64,000 nucleotides of DNA from Streptomyces sp. HUAS 15-9 (lineage in GTDB: Bacteria; Actinomycetota; Actinomycetes; Streptomycetales; Streptomycetaceae). Below the pieces are notes generated by a model. It made no database searches. It had not been told where the DNA came from and was given only the letters and a program-made list of their open reading frames with translations. Of this stretch, positions 25,580-33,215 are shown piece after piece. Made by a program: the position numbers and the translations under genes. The stretch's first letter is position 1; the number at the start of each line of letters is the position of its first letter. The DNA is taken from positions 4,898,001 to 4,962,000 of the forward strand of contig NZ_CP106798.1 of NCBI RefSeq assembly GCF_025642155.1. Reading direction: 5' to 3'.

Positions 25580-26788
25580 ATGATCGTCACCGAGCCCGCC
25601 GCCTCCTCCTCCACCGCCCCCGTTCCACCGCTCGCCGCGCGGGCCCGTATGGTCGGCGGCTCGCCCGTGCGGGACATCCTCGCGGTCACCGCCCGCCCCG
25701 AGGTGATCAACTTCGCGGGTGGCCTGCCGGCACCGGAGCTGTTCGACCGCGAGGGGATCGCGGCCGCGTTCCACCACGTCCTGGCCCAGGTCCCGGAGCA
25801 GGCGCTCCAGTACTCCACGACGGAGGGCGAGCCGACGCTGCGCGCGGGACTTGCGGCCCGCATCTCCGCACAGGGGCTGCCCACCACCCCCGACGACCTG
25901 CTGATCACCACCGGCTCGCAACAGGCACTCTCGCTCCTCTCGACAGCCCTGCTCGACCCCGAGGACACCGTCCTGGTCGAAAGTCCCTGCTATCTGGCGG
26001 CACTTCAGGTGTTCGGGCTGGCGGGCGCGCGGGTGGTGGCCGTGCCGGGCGACGACGACGGGGTGGACCCGGCGGCGCTTGAGGAGCTGATACGGCGCGA
26101 GCGGCCCAAGCTGCTCTACCTCGTCCCGACCTTCCAGAACCCCACCGGCCGCACCATGCCCACCGCCCGCCGAGCCGCCGTGGCCTCGGCCGCCGCCCGG
26201 CACGGCCTGTGGATCGTCGAGGACGACCCGTACGGCGAACTGCGCTACGAGGGCGAACGAGTGCCGTGGATCGCCACCCACGCAGGCGCCGAGGACCGCA
26301 CAGTCCTCCTGGGCTCCTTCTCCAAGGTCATGGCACCGGGCCTGCGGCTGGGCTGGCTGCGCGCCCCCGCCGGGCTGCTGCGCGCCTGCGCGGTCGCCAA
26401 GCAGGCGGCGGACCTGCACACACCGACACTCAACCAGCTCGCCGCGGCACGCTACTTGGACGTGCTCGACGCCCATGTGGCGAAGGTCCGGGCGGTCTAC
26501 GGCGAACGCCGGAACGCCATGCTCGCCGGACTCCCCGAAGCCCTCCCGGAGGGCTCGTCCTGGAACCGCCCCGAGGGAGGCATGTTCCTCTGGGCCAGAC
26601 TCCCCGACTCGTACGACACCACGGCCCTGCTCCCCAAGGTGCTGGAACAGGACGTGGCCTACGTCCCGGGCGCACCCTTCTACGCGGCAACCCCCGACCC
26701 CTCGACCCTCCGCCTGTGCTTCGTGACCCAGACCCCGGAGGAGATCGGAGAGGGACTGCGGAGACTGGCCAGGGGGCTGCGCATCTGA
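25580..26788 (+). CDS. PLP-dependent aminotransferase, class I/II (2-aminoadipate/valine-pyruvate type)
   Basis: The 402-residue enzyme has fold-type I PLP signatures: TTGSQQALSLLSTALLDPED, the substrate/cofactor loop PTFQNPTGRTM, VEDDPYGELRY, and the PLP lysine in LGSFSKVMAPGLRLGWL. It resembles LysN/MocR-type aminotransferase domains without the DNA-binding part. The N-terminal motif NFAGGLPAPELFD is typical. It would exchange amino groups between an aliphatic or aromatic amino acid and an oxoacid; the substrate is not readable. GAAGGAG lies about 10 bases before ATG 25580. It is convergent with the DUF4253 gene. Confidence 0.92.
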   Translation: MIVTEPAASSSTAPVPPLAARARMVGGSPVRDILAVTARPEVINFAGGLPAPELFDREGIAAAFHHVLAQVPEQALQYSTTEGEPTLRAGLAARISAQGLPTTPDDLLITTGSQQALSLLSTALLDPEDTVLVESPCYLAALQVFGLAGARVVAVPGDDDGVDPAALEELIRRERPKLLYLVPTFQNPTGRTMPTARRAAVASAAARHGLWIVEDDPYGELRYEGERVPWIATHAGAEDRTVLLGSFSKVMAPGLRLGWLRAPAGLLRACAVAKQAADLHTPTLNQLAAARYLDVLDAHVAKVRAVYGERRNAMLAGLPEALPEGSSWNRPEGGMFLWARLPDSYDTTALLPKVLEQDVAYVPGAPFYAATPDPSTLRLCFVTQTPEEIGEGLRRLARGLRI

Positions 26789-26815
26789 AGCCGCGGGCGG
26801 CTCACCGAAGCACGG

Positions 26816-27541
26816 TCAGTCCCACCAGAAGGACCAGGTATGGGCGCCGACCAGGCGCTTGGCGTAGCCCTGGAGGTCCTCTCCGGTCTCGTCCGGGCAG
26901 AACGCGAAGTGTTCGACGGCGAGCGCCTCCGCCTCGGCCGGTGTGGTGGGCGGCGCAGCGACGGAGACGGTCAGCCGGGCGTAGGAGAGCGCTATGACAC
27001 GTGTGCCGAAGCGGTCCTCCCAAGAGCGCAGTACGGCGCAGAGGCGGGCCACGTCGGGCTCGTAGTTGAGGGGGCCGGTCCAGCCGAAGGCCGCCGGGAC
27101 GTCGGCGGAACGGCGCGCCGGGACGAGGGCCAGCCGGTGGCCCGCCGACCTGGGAGCCGCCTCCAGCAGAGCCGCCACCGCCTCGGCCGCCCGCGCCTCC
27201 GGGTCCGCCCCGGGCGTCCCGGCCGGCGCGAGTCCGGGCCACTCGTCCCACGCCTCGGCCAGCACCTCCTCCGCGTCGTGGTCCCCGGGGTACGACGTCT
27301 CCTCGGGGAGCAGCTCCCAGTTCTCCGGGCCGCCCAGCTCACCGCCGACGTCTATGAGCAGCGGGAGGAGTCCGGCCTTCCGTGGGGCACGCTGGAGCGC
27401 GGTCCAGCCGCTGAGCGACGCGGGACCGTCGGCGCACCACAGCAGCTCGTCGATCACACGCCCGGGCGGAAGCTGAAGCCCCAGCGAGCGGCCGCTCGGG
27501 TCGGTCGCCAGTGTGGGCAGCGGGTTGGGAAGAGTCGCCAT
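26816..27541 (-). CDS. DUF4253 family protein
   Basis: The 241-residue cytoplasmic protein has the DUF4253 C-terminal core: RLCAVLRSWEDRFGTRVIALSYARLTVSV, then AEALAVEHFAFCPDE and a final WSFWWD. No catalytic residues are established for the family, which is often found near secretion or immunity loci but is also widespread alone in Streptomyces. ATG 27541 is preferred over an upstream in-frame codon at 27565, because a leaderless promoter (TACAGT, 7 bases, ATG) points to it. Confidence 0.82.
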   Translation of the reverse strand: MATLPNPLPTLATDPSGRSLGLQLPPGRVIDELLWCADGPASLSGWTALQRAPRKAGLLPLLIDVGGELGGPENWELLPEETSYPGDHDAEEVLAEAWDEWPGLAPAGTPGADPEARAAEAVAALLEAAPRSAGHRLALVPARRSADVPAAFGWTGPLNYEPDVARLCAVLRSWEDRFGTRVIALSYARLTVSVAAPPTTPAEAEALAVEHFAFCPDETGEDLQGYAKRLVGAHTWSFWWD

Positions 27542-27548
27542 GCCAGTG

Positions 27549-27554
27549 ACTGTA
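27549..27554 (-). promoter_or_regulatory. candidate -10 box for leaderless DUF4253 transcript
   Basis: On the - strand TACAGT is followed by 7 bases and the ATG at 27541. Confidence 0.45.
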
Positions 27555-27583
27555 GGCGCAGGCACTGACAGTGGCCCCGGGGG

Positions 27584-27766
27584 CTACTTGAGGGACGTGG
27601 TGAAGGCGGCCCAACTGGTTGGGGCGAGCTGGAGGGTTGGGCCGGTTTCGGGGGCGTGCTTGGAGTCGCGGATGTGGATGGTGTGGGGGGTGGGGGCGAC
27701 TTCGAGGCAGGCGCCGCCTTCGCTGCTGCTGTAGGTCGACTTGAACCACTGAAGTGCGGTGCTCAT
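27584..27766 (-). CDS. DUF397 domain protein
   Basis: The 60-residue protein has the DUF397 pattern: WFKSTYSSSEGGACLEVA, then HIRDSKHAPETGPTL and a final SWAAFTTSLK. Such small proteins accompany XRE regulators in Streptomyces (the WhiJ/BldB-type pairs) and act with them in developmental control. Its start overlaps the end of the upstream regulator gene by 4 bases, so the two are coupled. Confidence 0.92.
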   Translation of the reverse strand: MSTALQWFKSTYSSSEGGACLEVAPTPHTIHIRDSKHAPETGPTLQLAPTSWAAFTTSLK

Positions 27767-28590
27767 AGCTCTCCTAGCAGGCTGTCCAGCAGGCTTCTTG
27801 AGTCCTCGATGGTGAGGGCCTGCGTTCGCAGCCTCGCATACTTGCGAGCCAGGATGGACACCTCATCTGGGTCGGAAACCCACTGGCTGCCGCGTTGGGA
27901 TTCGGCATAGGCGAGGTGCTGGTGGTCGGGTGTCTCAAGGAGGATGAACGGGCCAGCGTCCCCTGCGTGCGACGTGCGGTTGAGCGGCAGGATTTGCAGG
28001 GACAGGCCCGGGAGTTCGGATTGCTCACGCAGGTTCCGCAACTGATCAAGATGGGTCTCGCGGCCTCCCGTGGGCATGCGCAGTGCCGGTTCCCAAACGA
28101 CGAAGCTGAGTGTCGGGGGCACCTTGCGGTGCAGAATCTCCTGGCGGCCGACGCGGGCCTCGACCTTCGTGTCCAACTCGTCCGCGTCGTAGGTGGGAAC
28201 ACGGCCGCCCAGCAGCGCACTCGCGTACTCCCGGGTCTGGAGCAAGCCCGGGACGACCAGCGCGTCGTACCAGGACAGGGAGATGGCCTCCCGTTCGTGC
28301 GCCATGTACTGCTCGGCGTACAGCGGGAACTGGTCGATCTCCGGCAGGTTGTCCACCCCGGCGCTCAACAAGCCCTTGCTGCCGAGTAGTTCGTCCAGCC
28401 GCTCGGCGAGGTCCCGTTTCAGTGGTCGTCGGCCTTGTTCGATCGACGCGATCGTCTCCTCGTCCACCATGAGCCGCTCGGCGAGCCCGCGCTGCGTGAA
28501 ACCGGCCGCCCGGCGCGCCGTCGCGAGCTGGGCGCCCAGCATCTTCATGGCCGAGAGGTTCTTCTTCCGCGGAAGCTTCCTGGAGTTCAT
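27763..28590 (-). CDS. XRE-family regulator with DUF5753 domain (WhiJ-like)
   Basis: The 275-residue protein has an N-terminal HTH (LGAQLATARRAAGFTQRGLAERLMVDEETIASIEQGRR) and a DUF5753 ligand-like domain for the rest, including the typical YDALVVPGLLQTREYA segment and SLQILPLNRTSHAG. It probably represses its own locus together with the DUF397 protein encoded next to it. ATG 28590 is used; a longer frame opens at 28644 but would read across a palindromic operator candidate. An anti-sigma-type ATPase gene is transcribed divergently, completing the usual three-gene set. Confidence 0.9.
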   Translation of the reverse strand: MNSRKLPRKKNLSAMKMLGAQLATARRAAGFTQRGLAERLMVDEETIASIEQGRRPLKRDLAERLDELLGSKGLLSAGVDNLPEIDQFPLYAEQYMAHEREAISLSWYDALVVPGLLQTREYASALLGGRVPTYDADELDTKVEARVGRQEILHRKVPPTLSFVVWEPALRMPTGGRETHLDQLRNLREQSELPGLSLQILPLNRTSHAGDAGPFILLETPDHQHLAYAESQRGSQWVSDPDEVSILARKYARLRTQALTIEDSRSLLDSLLGEL

Positions 28591-28624
28591 GCGGGTCCAA
28601 CTCCCCACGCCTGCCCTTACGCGA

Positions 28625-28658
28625 CCCCGTACGAACCCGTACAAATAATCTGTACGGG
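28625..28658. promoter_or_regulatory. palindromic operator candidate between XRE regulator and ATPase genes
   Basis: CCCGTACA, 7 bases, TGTACGGG at 28636-28658 is a perfect inverted repeat. A third half-site CCCGTACG lies directly beside it at 28625-28632. The site sits in the divergent promoter region of the WhiJ-like regulator and the ATPase gene, so it is the best candidate for the regulator's binding site. Confidence 0.6.
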
Positions 28659-28703
28659 CTCACCCGGTGATCCACGCTAGTCACTCTGCGCGACCTTCGT
28701 CTC

Positions 28704-29153
28704 GTGAACGTCGAAAGCGAACTTCCCCGCCAGCGCGACCAGTTCTACGGCCGTGACCGCCGATCCGTGCCCGCAGCCAGGAGGTTCGCCTGGTGGTCGT
28801 TGAAGTACTGGGGACTCGAGGACTGGGACCGCGCCGAGGACGTGTTGCTGTGCGTGAGCGAGCTGGCGACCAACGCGCTGGTGCACGGGGTACCGGCCGG
28901 GCGGGGCTTCCTGCTGCGGCTCCGGTACGACGGTGAGGTCCTGCGCGTCGAGGTGCACGACAGCGGGCCCGGCGTACCGAGGATCGCGGACGAGCCGGAC
29001 GAGGGCGGGCGCGGATTGCTGCTCGTGGCGGCTCTCTCCGACAAGTGGGGGGTGGGGAAGCGGGACTTGGGGAAACGGGTGTGGGCGGAATTCACAAGCG
29101 ACCGCGGGGCCGCCCGCTTCTTTGTCAGTGTCGTGCTTCCACGCCCCGAGTAA
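28704..29153 (+). CDS. ATP-binding anti-sigma regulatory factor (HATPase, RsbW-like)
   Basis: The 149-residue protein has a histidine-kinase-type ATPase fold: SVPAARRFAWW at the start, the N-box CVSELATNALVHG, then VEVHDSGPGVPR and GGRGLLLVAALSDKWG. It lacks a kinase dimerisation domain and so resembles RsbW/SpoIIAB proteins that hold sigma factors or phosphorylate anti-anti-sigma partners. The start is GTG. It belongs to the XRE-DUF397-ATPase set. Its last 37 codons form the outer end of the left arm of the inverted repeat at 29041-30493, and a degenerate copy of that part lies at 30382-30493 on the other strand. Confidence 0.9.
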   Translation: MNVESELPRQRDQFYGRDRRSVPAARRFAWWSLKYWGLEDWDRAEDVLLCVSELATNALVHGVPAGRGFLLRLRYDGEVLRVEVHDSGPGVPRIADEPDEGGRGLLLVAALSDKWGVGKRDLGKRVWAEFTSDRGAARFFVSVVLPRPE

Positions 29154-29337
29154 AGGGCGCTCCCTTCGGTCGCGTCGGCTGCGCCGATGCCCCTGCGGGG
29201 CACCCTTGACTAGGGGCGTTCCAGCACGGGTTGGAAGCGAGCGGGCAGCCCGGGGAAAGTGGCCGGCTTGGGCGGGTCGGGCCCTTGGGTGGGCTGCGGT
29301 CGCGTCCGGGGTGAGGGGGCGCGGTCTCGCCTCGCCA

Positions 29338-29558
29338 GCACGCCGGGCCGGCTTAGCGGCTTGCGGCCGGTGGGGAGCGGGTTGCGCGTCGGCCGAGTGG
29401 TGGCACGCCGGGTGGGCTTAGCGGCTTGCGGCCGGTGGGCGGTGGAGCGCGGGGGCTGGGTGGTGGCACGCCGGGTCGGCTTAGCGGCCTGCGGCCGGTG
29501 GACGGCAGGGCGCGGGAGGCGAGTGGCGGCACGCCGGCTGAGCTAAGCGGCTTGCGGC
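29338..29558 (+). repeat. tandem repeat block, left arm, four units of 63-65 bp
   Basis: Units begin at 29338, 29403, 29466 and 29529. Each has a conserved core of about 37 bases starting GCACGCCGGG and including CTTAGCGGCTTGCGGCC, followed by about 26 bases that vary but usually end in GTGGTG or GTGGCG. The fourth unit is truncated and diverged. Confidence 0.85.
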
Positions 29559-29892
29559 ACTCGGGTGGTGGGTCGGCAGCGGGGCCGGGGCGGGATCCGG
29601 GTGGGGCCTGGCGGCCTGTGGCGGAGGACAGGGGCGCGGGGGCAGGAGGGGGCACGCCTGTGGCCGCTGCTGGGGCTCCCGCTGGCCGGATTCCCCCTAA
29701 TCACTCACTCCTGCGTGACTGGTGGGGTCAATGTGACGAGCGGGGCATTGCCTTCCGTCATCGAGTGGGCAATTGGACGGTCTGGGCCGCTGCAGACCCT
29801 CCCCACCAGCCTGTTCTCGCCCAGTCACTGACCCAAACCGACCAATCACCGTCCTGAGCCCTGTCCGCGCCCCCGCCTCAAGGCCCTGCCCC

Positions 29893-30194
29893 CCACGACC
29901 GGCCTCAAGCCGCCGAACCCGGCCCGGCGTGCCGCCACCCGGCCGATGCGCGCCCCGCCGTCCACTGGTCGTATGCCGCTTAGCTCACCCGGCGTGCCAC
30001 CACCCAGCCCCCGCGCTTCCCCCCACCGCCCACCGGCCGCAAGCCGCTAAGCCCACCCGGCGTGCCACCACCCAGCCCCCGCGCTCCACCGCCCACCGGC
30101 CGCAAGCCGCTAAGCCCACCCGGCGTGCCACCACTCGGCCGACGCGCAACCCGCTCCCCACCGGCCGCAAGCCGCTAAGCCCACCCGGCGTGCT
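29893..30194 (-). repeat. tandem repeat block, right arm, five units, inverted
   Basis: The same core reads on the - strand. Unit starts in + coordinates are about 30157, 30092, 30029, 29962 and 29893; the first three are nearly identical to the left-arm units and the last two are degenerate. The variable part between the first two units is the same as between the first two left-arm units, showing that the whole block was duplicated. Confidence 0.82.
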
Positions 30195-30381
30195 GGTGAG
30201 GCGCGAGCGCGCCCCCTCCACCCCGGCCCAGATCGCAGCCCACTCAAGGGCCCGGCCCACCCAAGCCGGCCACTTTCCCCGGGCTGCCCGCTCGCTTCTC
30301 ACCCGTGCTGGAACGCCCCTAGTCAAGGGTCGGCCGCAGGCCGATCGCCGAAGGCGACGCGGAGCGACAGCGCAGCGCCCT

Positions 30382-30493
30382 TTACTCGGGGCGTGGAAGC
30401 ACGACACTAAGAAAGAAGCGGGCGGCCCCACAGTCACCTGCGAACTCCGCCCACACCCGTTCCCCCAAGTCCCGCTCCCCTAACCTCACTTGT
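30382..30493 (-). pseudogene. inverted copy of the 3' end of the ATPase gene
   Basis: On the - strand this encodes a C-terminal fragment with RDLGERVWAEF, AGDCGAARFFLSV and VLPRPE before a TAA stop. The intact gene at 28704-29153 ends with RDLGKRVWAEF, TSDRGAARFFVSV and VLPRPE. The copy has no 5' part and no start. The substitutions keep the frame, so it may derive from a paralogue rather than a recent duplicate. Confidence 0.8.
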
Positions 30494-30503
30494 CAGATGG
30501 CGT

Positions 30504-30695
30504 TTGAGATCTGCCGTATCCCGTGGCTGGAAGGGCCGTTGGGCCTTGTGTGAGTCGTCGGTCCGTGGCGCCCTGCGAGACAAAGTGCGAGATGCCGTCG
30601 GGCGCGACACCGAGCCGAGCGTCGGCTTGATCGATGTGGAGTGGACCAGTACTGCCCTCGGCCGGGAACTGGAGATCGTGCGCAAGGCCCCGTGA
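30504..30695 (+). pseudogene. IS5-family transposase remnant with internal deletion
   Basis: The 63-codon frame contains VRGALRDKVRDAVGRD followed by EPSVGLID. This resembles the N-terminal catalytic start of IS5-type (DUF4096) transposases, where the first catalytic Asp follows a GRDPxxSAG segment. Shortly after, LGRELEIVRKAP resembles a segment far downstream near the C-terminus of the same enzymes, so most of the catalytic domain has been deleted. It abuts the outer end of the right arm of the large inverted repeat. No terminal inverted repeats were found. Confidence 0.6.
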
Positions 30696-30738
30696 TCCGG
30701 GTGACTGCTTCCGTTGAGGTGTCTGGTTGGATTCGGAC

Positions 30739-31242
30739 ATGGGTAGCGGTAGCCACGAGGAATCAGGTCTCTCCAAGAGCACCTGGAGCGACGCGGATTT
30801 CGAGGAGATGGGGTGGCATGACGCCACCATCCACGGCTTGTCCGTCCAGCCGACCGACGACGTCCTGCCGCGTCTTCTCCTCGACCTTGACTACATCGTC
30901 CGCTGGGTCCACCCGGTCCCGCCCGCAACACACTTCTCGTTCTGGGTCTCTCCGGCGACGCTCGTCTTCGAGGATGTCTTCGACCTTGAGTCCGACCTCG
31001 ACTTCAAGGGTTTGGCCCTGGACTTGGAGGTCGACAGGGTGCACCGGCTGGTGCCGGACGATGCCCGCCCGAACTTTGCACGCTGTCCGCTCTGGCACAT
31101 CGAAGGCCATGCGTTCGACTTGAAGTTCCGGGCCTCCGGCTTCCATCAGTACTTCCGGCAGGCTCCGAGGCTCGTATCCCGACAGGCACTGCCCTATGCC
31201 GAACGCGGGGGTTGCACCTTCACCGAGCTTGGCTTCAGCTGA
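30739..31242 (+). CDS. uncharacterised protein, about 167 residues
   Basis: I do not recognise a named family. The sequence is acidic, without signal peptide or membrane segment. It has an orderly pattern of beta strands: WHDATIHGLSVQP, then LLLDLDYIVRWVHP, FSFWVSPATLVFEDVFDLESDL and a closing AERGGCTFTELGFS. The WHDA and LDLDYI segments look like conserved motifs and recall single-domain immunity-type or stand-alone cytoplasmic proteins, but this is a guess. A TTG at 30727 is an alternative start. It lies between the transposase remnant and argS, so it may have arrived by transfer; a strong terminator follows the stop. Confidence 0.65.
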   Translation: MGSGSHEESGLSKSTWSDADFEEMGWHDATIHGLSVQPTDDVLPRLLLDLDYIVRWVHPVPPATHFSFWVSPATLVFEDVFDLESDLDFKGLALDLEVDRVHRLVPDDARPNFARCPLWHIEGHAFDLKFRASGFHQYFRQAPRLVSRQALPYAERGGCTFTELGFS

Positions 31243-31251
31243 CCCCGACCC

Positions 31252-31284
31252 GGCCCCCACGGTCACTTGGTGACCGTGGGGGCC
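31252..31284. terminator. bidirectional terminator between the unknown gene and argS
   Basis: GGCCCCCACGGTCAC and GTGACCGTGGGGGCC form a perfect 15-bp stem with loop TTG between two convergent genes. Confidence 0.88.
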
Positions 31285-31301
31285 GTTAACTACTCCGTGC
31301 C

Positions 31302-33074
31302 TCAGAGGCGGTCCGGTGTCCGGATGCCCAGGAGTGCCATGCCCCGGTGGAGCGTGCGTGCGGTCAGGTCGACCAGGAAGAGGCGGTTCTCCACGACCTC
31401 CGGCGCGTTCTCGGTGCTCAGCACCTGGCACTGGTCGTAGAACTTCGTCAGGTGCGTCGCCAGCTCGTACAGGTACGCCGCCAGCTTGTGCGGCTCGTAC
31501 GCCGACGCCACCTCCAGGACCGTCTCCGCGAAGTGGTCCAGGTGCAGGCCCAGGGCGCGCTCGGCCGGGGCCAGTTCCAGCTCCGGGTGGGCGGCGGGGC
31601 GGGCCTCGCCGGCCTTGCGCAGGATCGACTGGATACGGGCGTACGCGTACTGGAGGTAGACCGATGTGTCGCCGCTCAGTGAGACCATCTGGTCCAGGTC
31701 GAACTTGTAGTCCCGCACCGCGGAGGTCGACAGGTCGGCGTACTTCACCGCGCCGATGCCGACGTGCCGGCCGTTCTCGACGATCTCCTGCTCGGACAGG
31801 CCCACCTTCTCGGCCTTCTCCCGGACCACGGACGTCGCGCGCTCGACCGCCTCGTCGAGGAGGTCCTCCAGCCGGACCGTCTCGCCCTCACGCGTCTTGA
31901 ACGGCTTGCCGTCCTTGCCGAGGATCGTGCCGAAGGCCAGTTGATGCGCCTTCACGCCGTCGTCCAGCCAGCCCGCCCTGCGCGCCGTCTCGAAGACCAT
32001 GCGGAAGTGGAGCGACTGGCGGACGTCGACCACGTACAGCAGCGTGTTCGCCTTGTGGTTGAAGACGCGGTCCCGGATGGCCGAGAGGTCGGTGGCCGCG
32101 TAGCCGTAGCCGCCGTCCGACTTCTGGACGATCAGTGGGACCGGCTTGCCGTCCGGGCCCTTGATGTCCTCGAAGAACACACAGAGGGCGCCCTCGGAGC
32201 GGACCGCGACGCCCGACTCCTCCAGCAGGCGGCAGGTCTCGGCGAGCATGTCGTTGTAGCCCGACTCGCCGACGATGTCCGGGTCCTGGATCTCCATGTC
32301 CAGCTTCTCGAAGACGGAGTAGAAGTAGATCTTCGACTCGTCCACGAACTTCTGCCACGTGGCCAGCGTCCGCGGCTCGCCGGCCTGGAGGTCGACCACC
32401 CTGCGGCGGGCCCGCGTCTTGAACTCCTCGTCGGAGTCGAAGACTTTGCGCGCGGCCTTGTAGAGGCGGTTGAGGTTGGACATCGCCTCCTCGCCGCTCA
32501 CGTCACCGGCCTTGTGGTCCAGCTCGTGCGGGTGCTCGTCCAGGTACTGGATGAGCATGCCGAACTGGGTGCCCCAGTCGCCGATGTGGTGCCGGCGGAC
32601 GACGGTCTCCCCGGTGAACTCCAGGAGGTGGACCACCGCGTCGCCGATCACGGCTGAGCGCAGGTGGCCGACGTGCATCTCCTTCGCCACGTTCGGCTGG
32701 GCGTAGTCGATCACCGTCGTGCCCGGGCGCGATGCGTACGGCACGCCGAGGCGGCCCGTGTCGTCCGCGTACCGCGCGGCCAGGTTCTCGGTGATCGCCT
32801 TGTCGCTGATGGCGATGTTCAGGAAGCCGGGGCCGGAGACCTCGATGTCCTTGATCACGTCACCGGTGACGACCTGGGAGACGACCTGCGTGGCCAGCTC
32901 CCTCGGGTTCGCCTTCGCCTTCTTGGCCAGCGCCAGGATGCCGTTGGCCTGGAAGTCGGCCCGGTCGCTTCGTCGCAGCAGCGGGTCCGCGGAGCCGGCG
33001 TCCGGCAGGGCTGCCGAGAGTGCCGTCGCGAGATGCTGCTGGACTGAGTCGCTGAGGGACGTGACCGGGGCCAT
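31302..33074 (-). CDS. argS: arginyl-tRNA synthetase
   Basis: The 590-residue class I enzyme charges tRNA-Arg. The N-terminal Add1 domain is followed by the HIGH-type motif [12 protein letters not shown], preceded by [11 protein letters not shown]. The KMSKS loop is replaced by the ArgRS-typical [17 protein letters not shown], and the C-terminal DALR anticodon domain is complete. ATG 33074 gives the usual MAPVTSLSD start. It is divergent from lysS with about 140 bases between the two starts. Confidence 0.97.
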   Translation of the reverse strand: MAPVTSLSDSVQQHLATALSAALPDAGSADPLLRRSDRADFQANGILALAKKAKANPRELATQVVSQVVTGDVIKDIEVSGPGFLNIAISDKAITENLAARYADDTGRLGVPYASRPGTTVIDYAQPNVAKEMHVGHLRSAVIGDAVVHLLEFTGETVVRRHHIGDWGTQFGMLIQYLDEHPHELDHKAGDVSGEEAMSNLNRLYKAARKVFDSDEEFKTRARRRVVDLQAGEPRTLATWQKFVDESKIYFYSVFEKLDMEIQDPDIVGESGYNDMLAETCRLLEESGVAVRSEGALCVFFEDIKGPDGKPVPLIVQKSDGGYGYAATDLSAIRDRVFNHKANTLLYVVDVRQSLHFRMVFETARRAGWLDDGVKAHQLAFGTILGKDGKPFKTREGETVRLEDLLDEAVERATSVVREKAEKVGLSEQEIVENGRHVGIGAVKYADLSTSAVRDYKFDLDQMVSLSGDTSVYLQYAYARIQSILRKAGEARPAAHPELELAPAERALGLHLDHFAETVLEVASAYEPHKLAAYLYELATHLTKFYDQCQVLSTENAPEVVENRLFLVDLTARTLHRGMALLGIRTPDRL

Positions 33075-33215
33075 AGGAATGGGTGCCGTTCTCCTCGTGG
33101 GGATGGATAGACCCAGCCAGTATCCCATGGGAGGTAAAGCGGTTTTCCCGGTCGAGGGTCGGTCTGGGAGTATGGAGGTCCATCAAGAGTTCCAGGACAA
33201 GAGGACGTGCCGAAC

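Larger units (their letters stand above)
29041..30493. repeat. large imperfect inverted repeat, about 1.45 kb
   Basis: The sequence from 29041 to about 29560 recurs, reverse-complemented, from about 29890 to 30493. Arms match well from the last codons of the ATPase gene (ACAAGTG on the left, CACTTGT on the right). They continue through ACGCCCCGAGTAAAGGGCGC and its complement, GACTAGGGGCGTTCCAGCACGGGT and its complement, then a block of tandem units. The middle, about 29560-29890, is mostly not repeated; CTGGTGGGG at 29719 and CCCCACCAG at 29801 could pair near the centre. No convincing gene lies in this span beyond the ATPase end. One half is G-rich and the other C-rich on the + strand. Confidence 0.9.

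Noticed and set aside
29426..29857. 143-residue frame made of repeated peptide units (TPGRLSGLRPV)
   Set aside because: The repetition comes from the DNA tandem units; the frame is not preserved between the arms and no start signal is visible.
29338..30194. CRISPR array
   Set aside because: The period and core length look array-like, but the spacers are duplicated between the arms, the cores are diverged, the two blocks are inverted relative to each other, and no cas genes are present.
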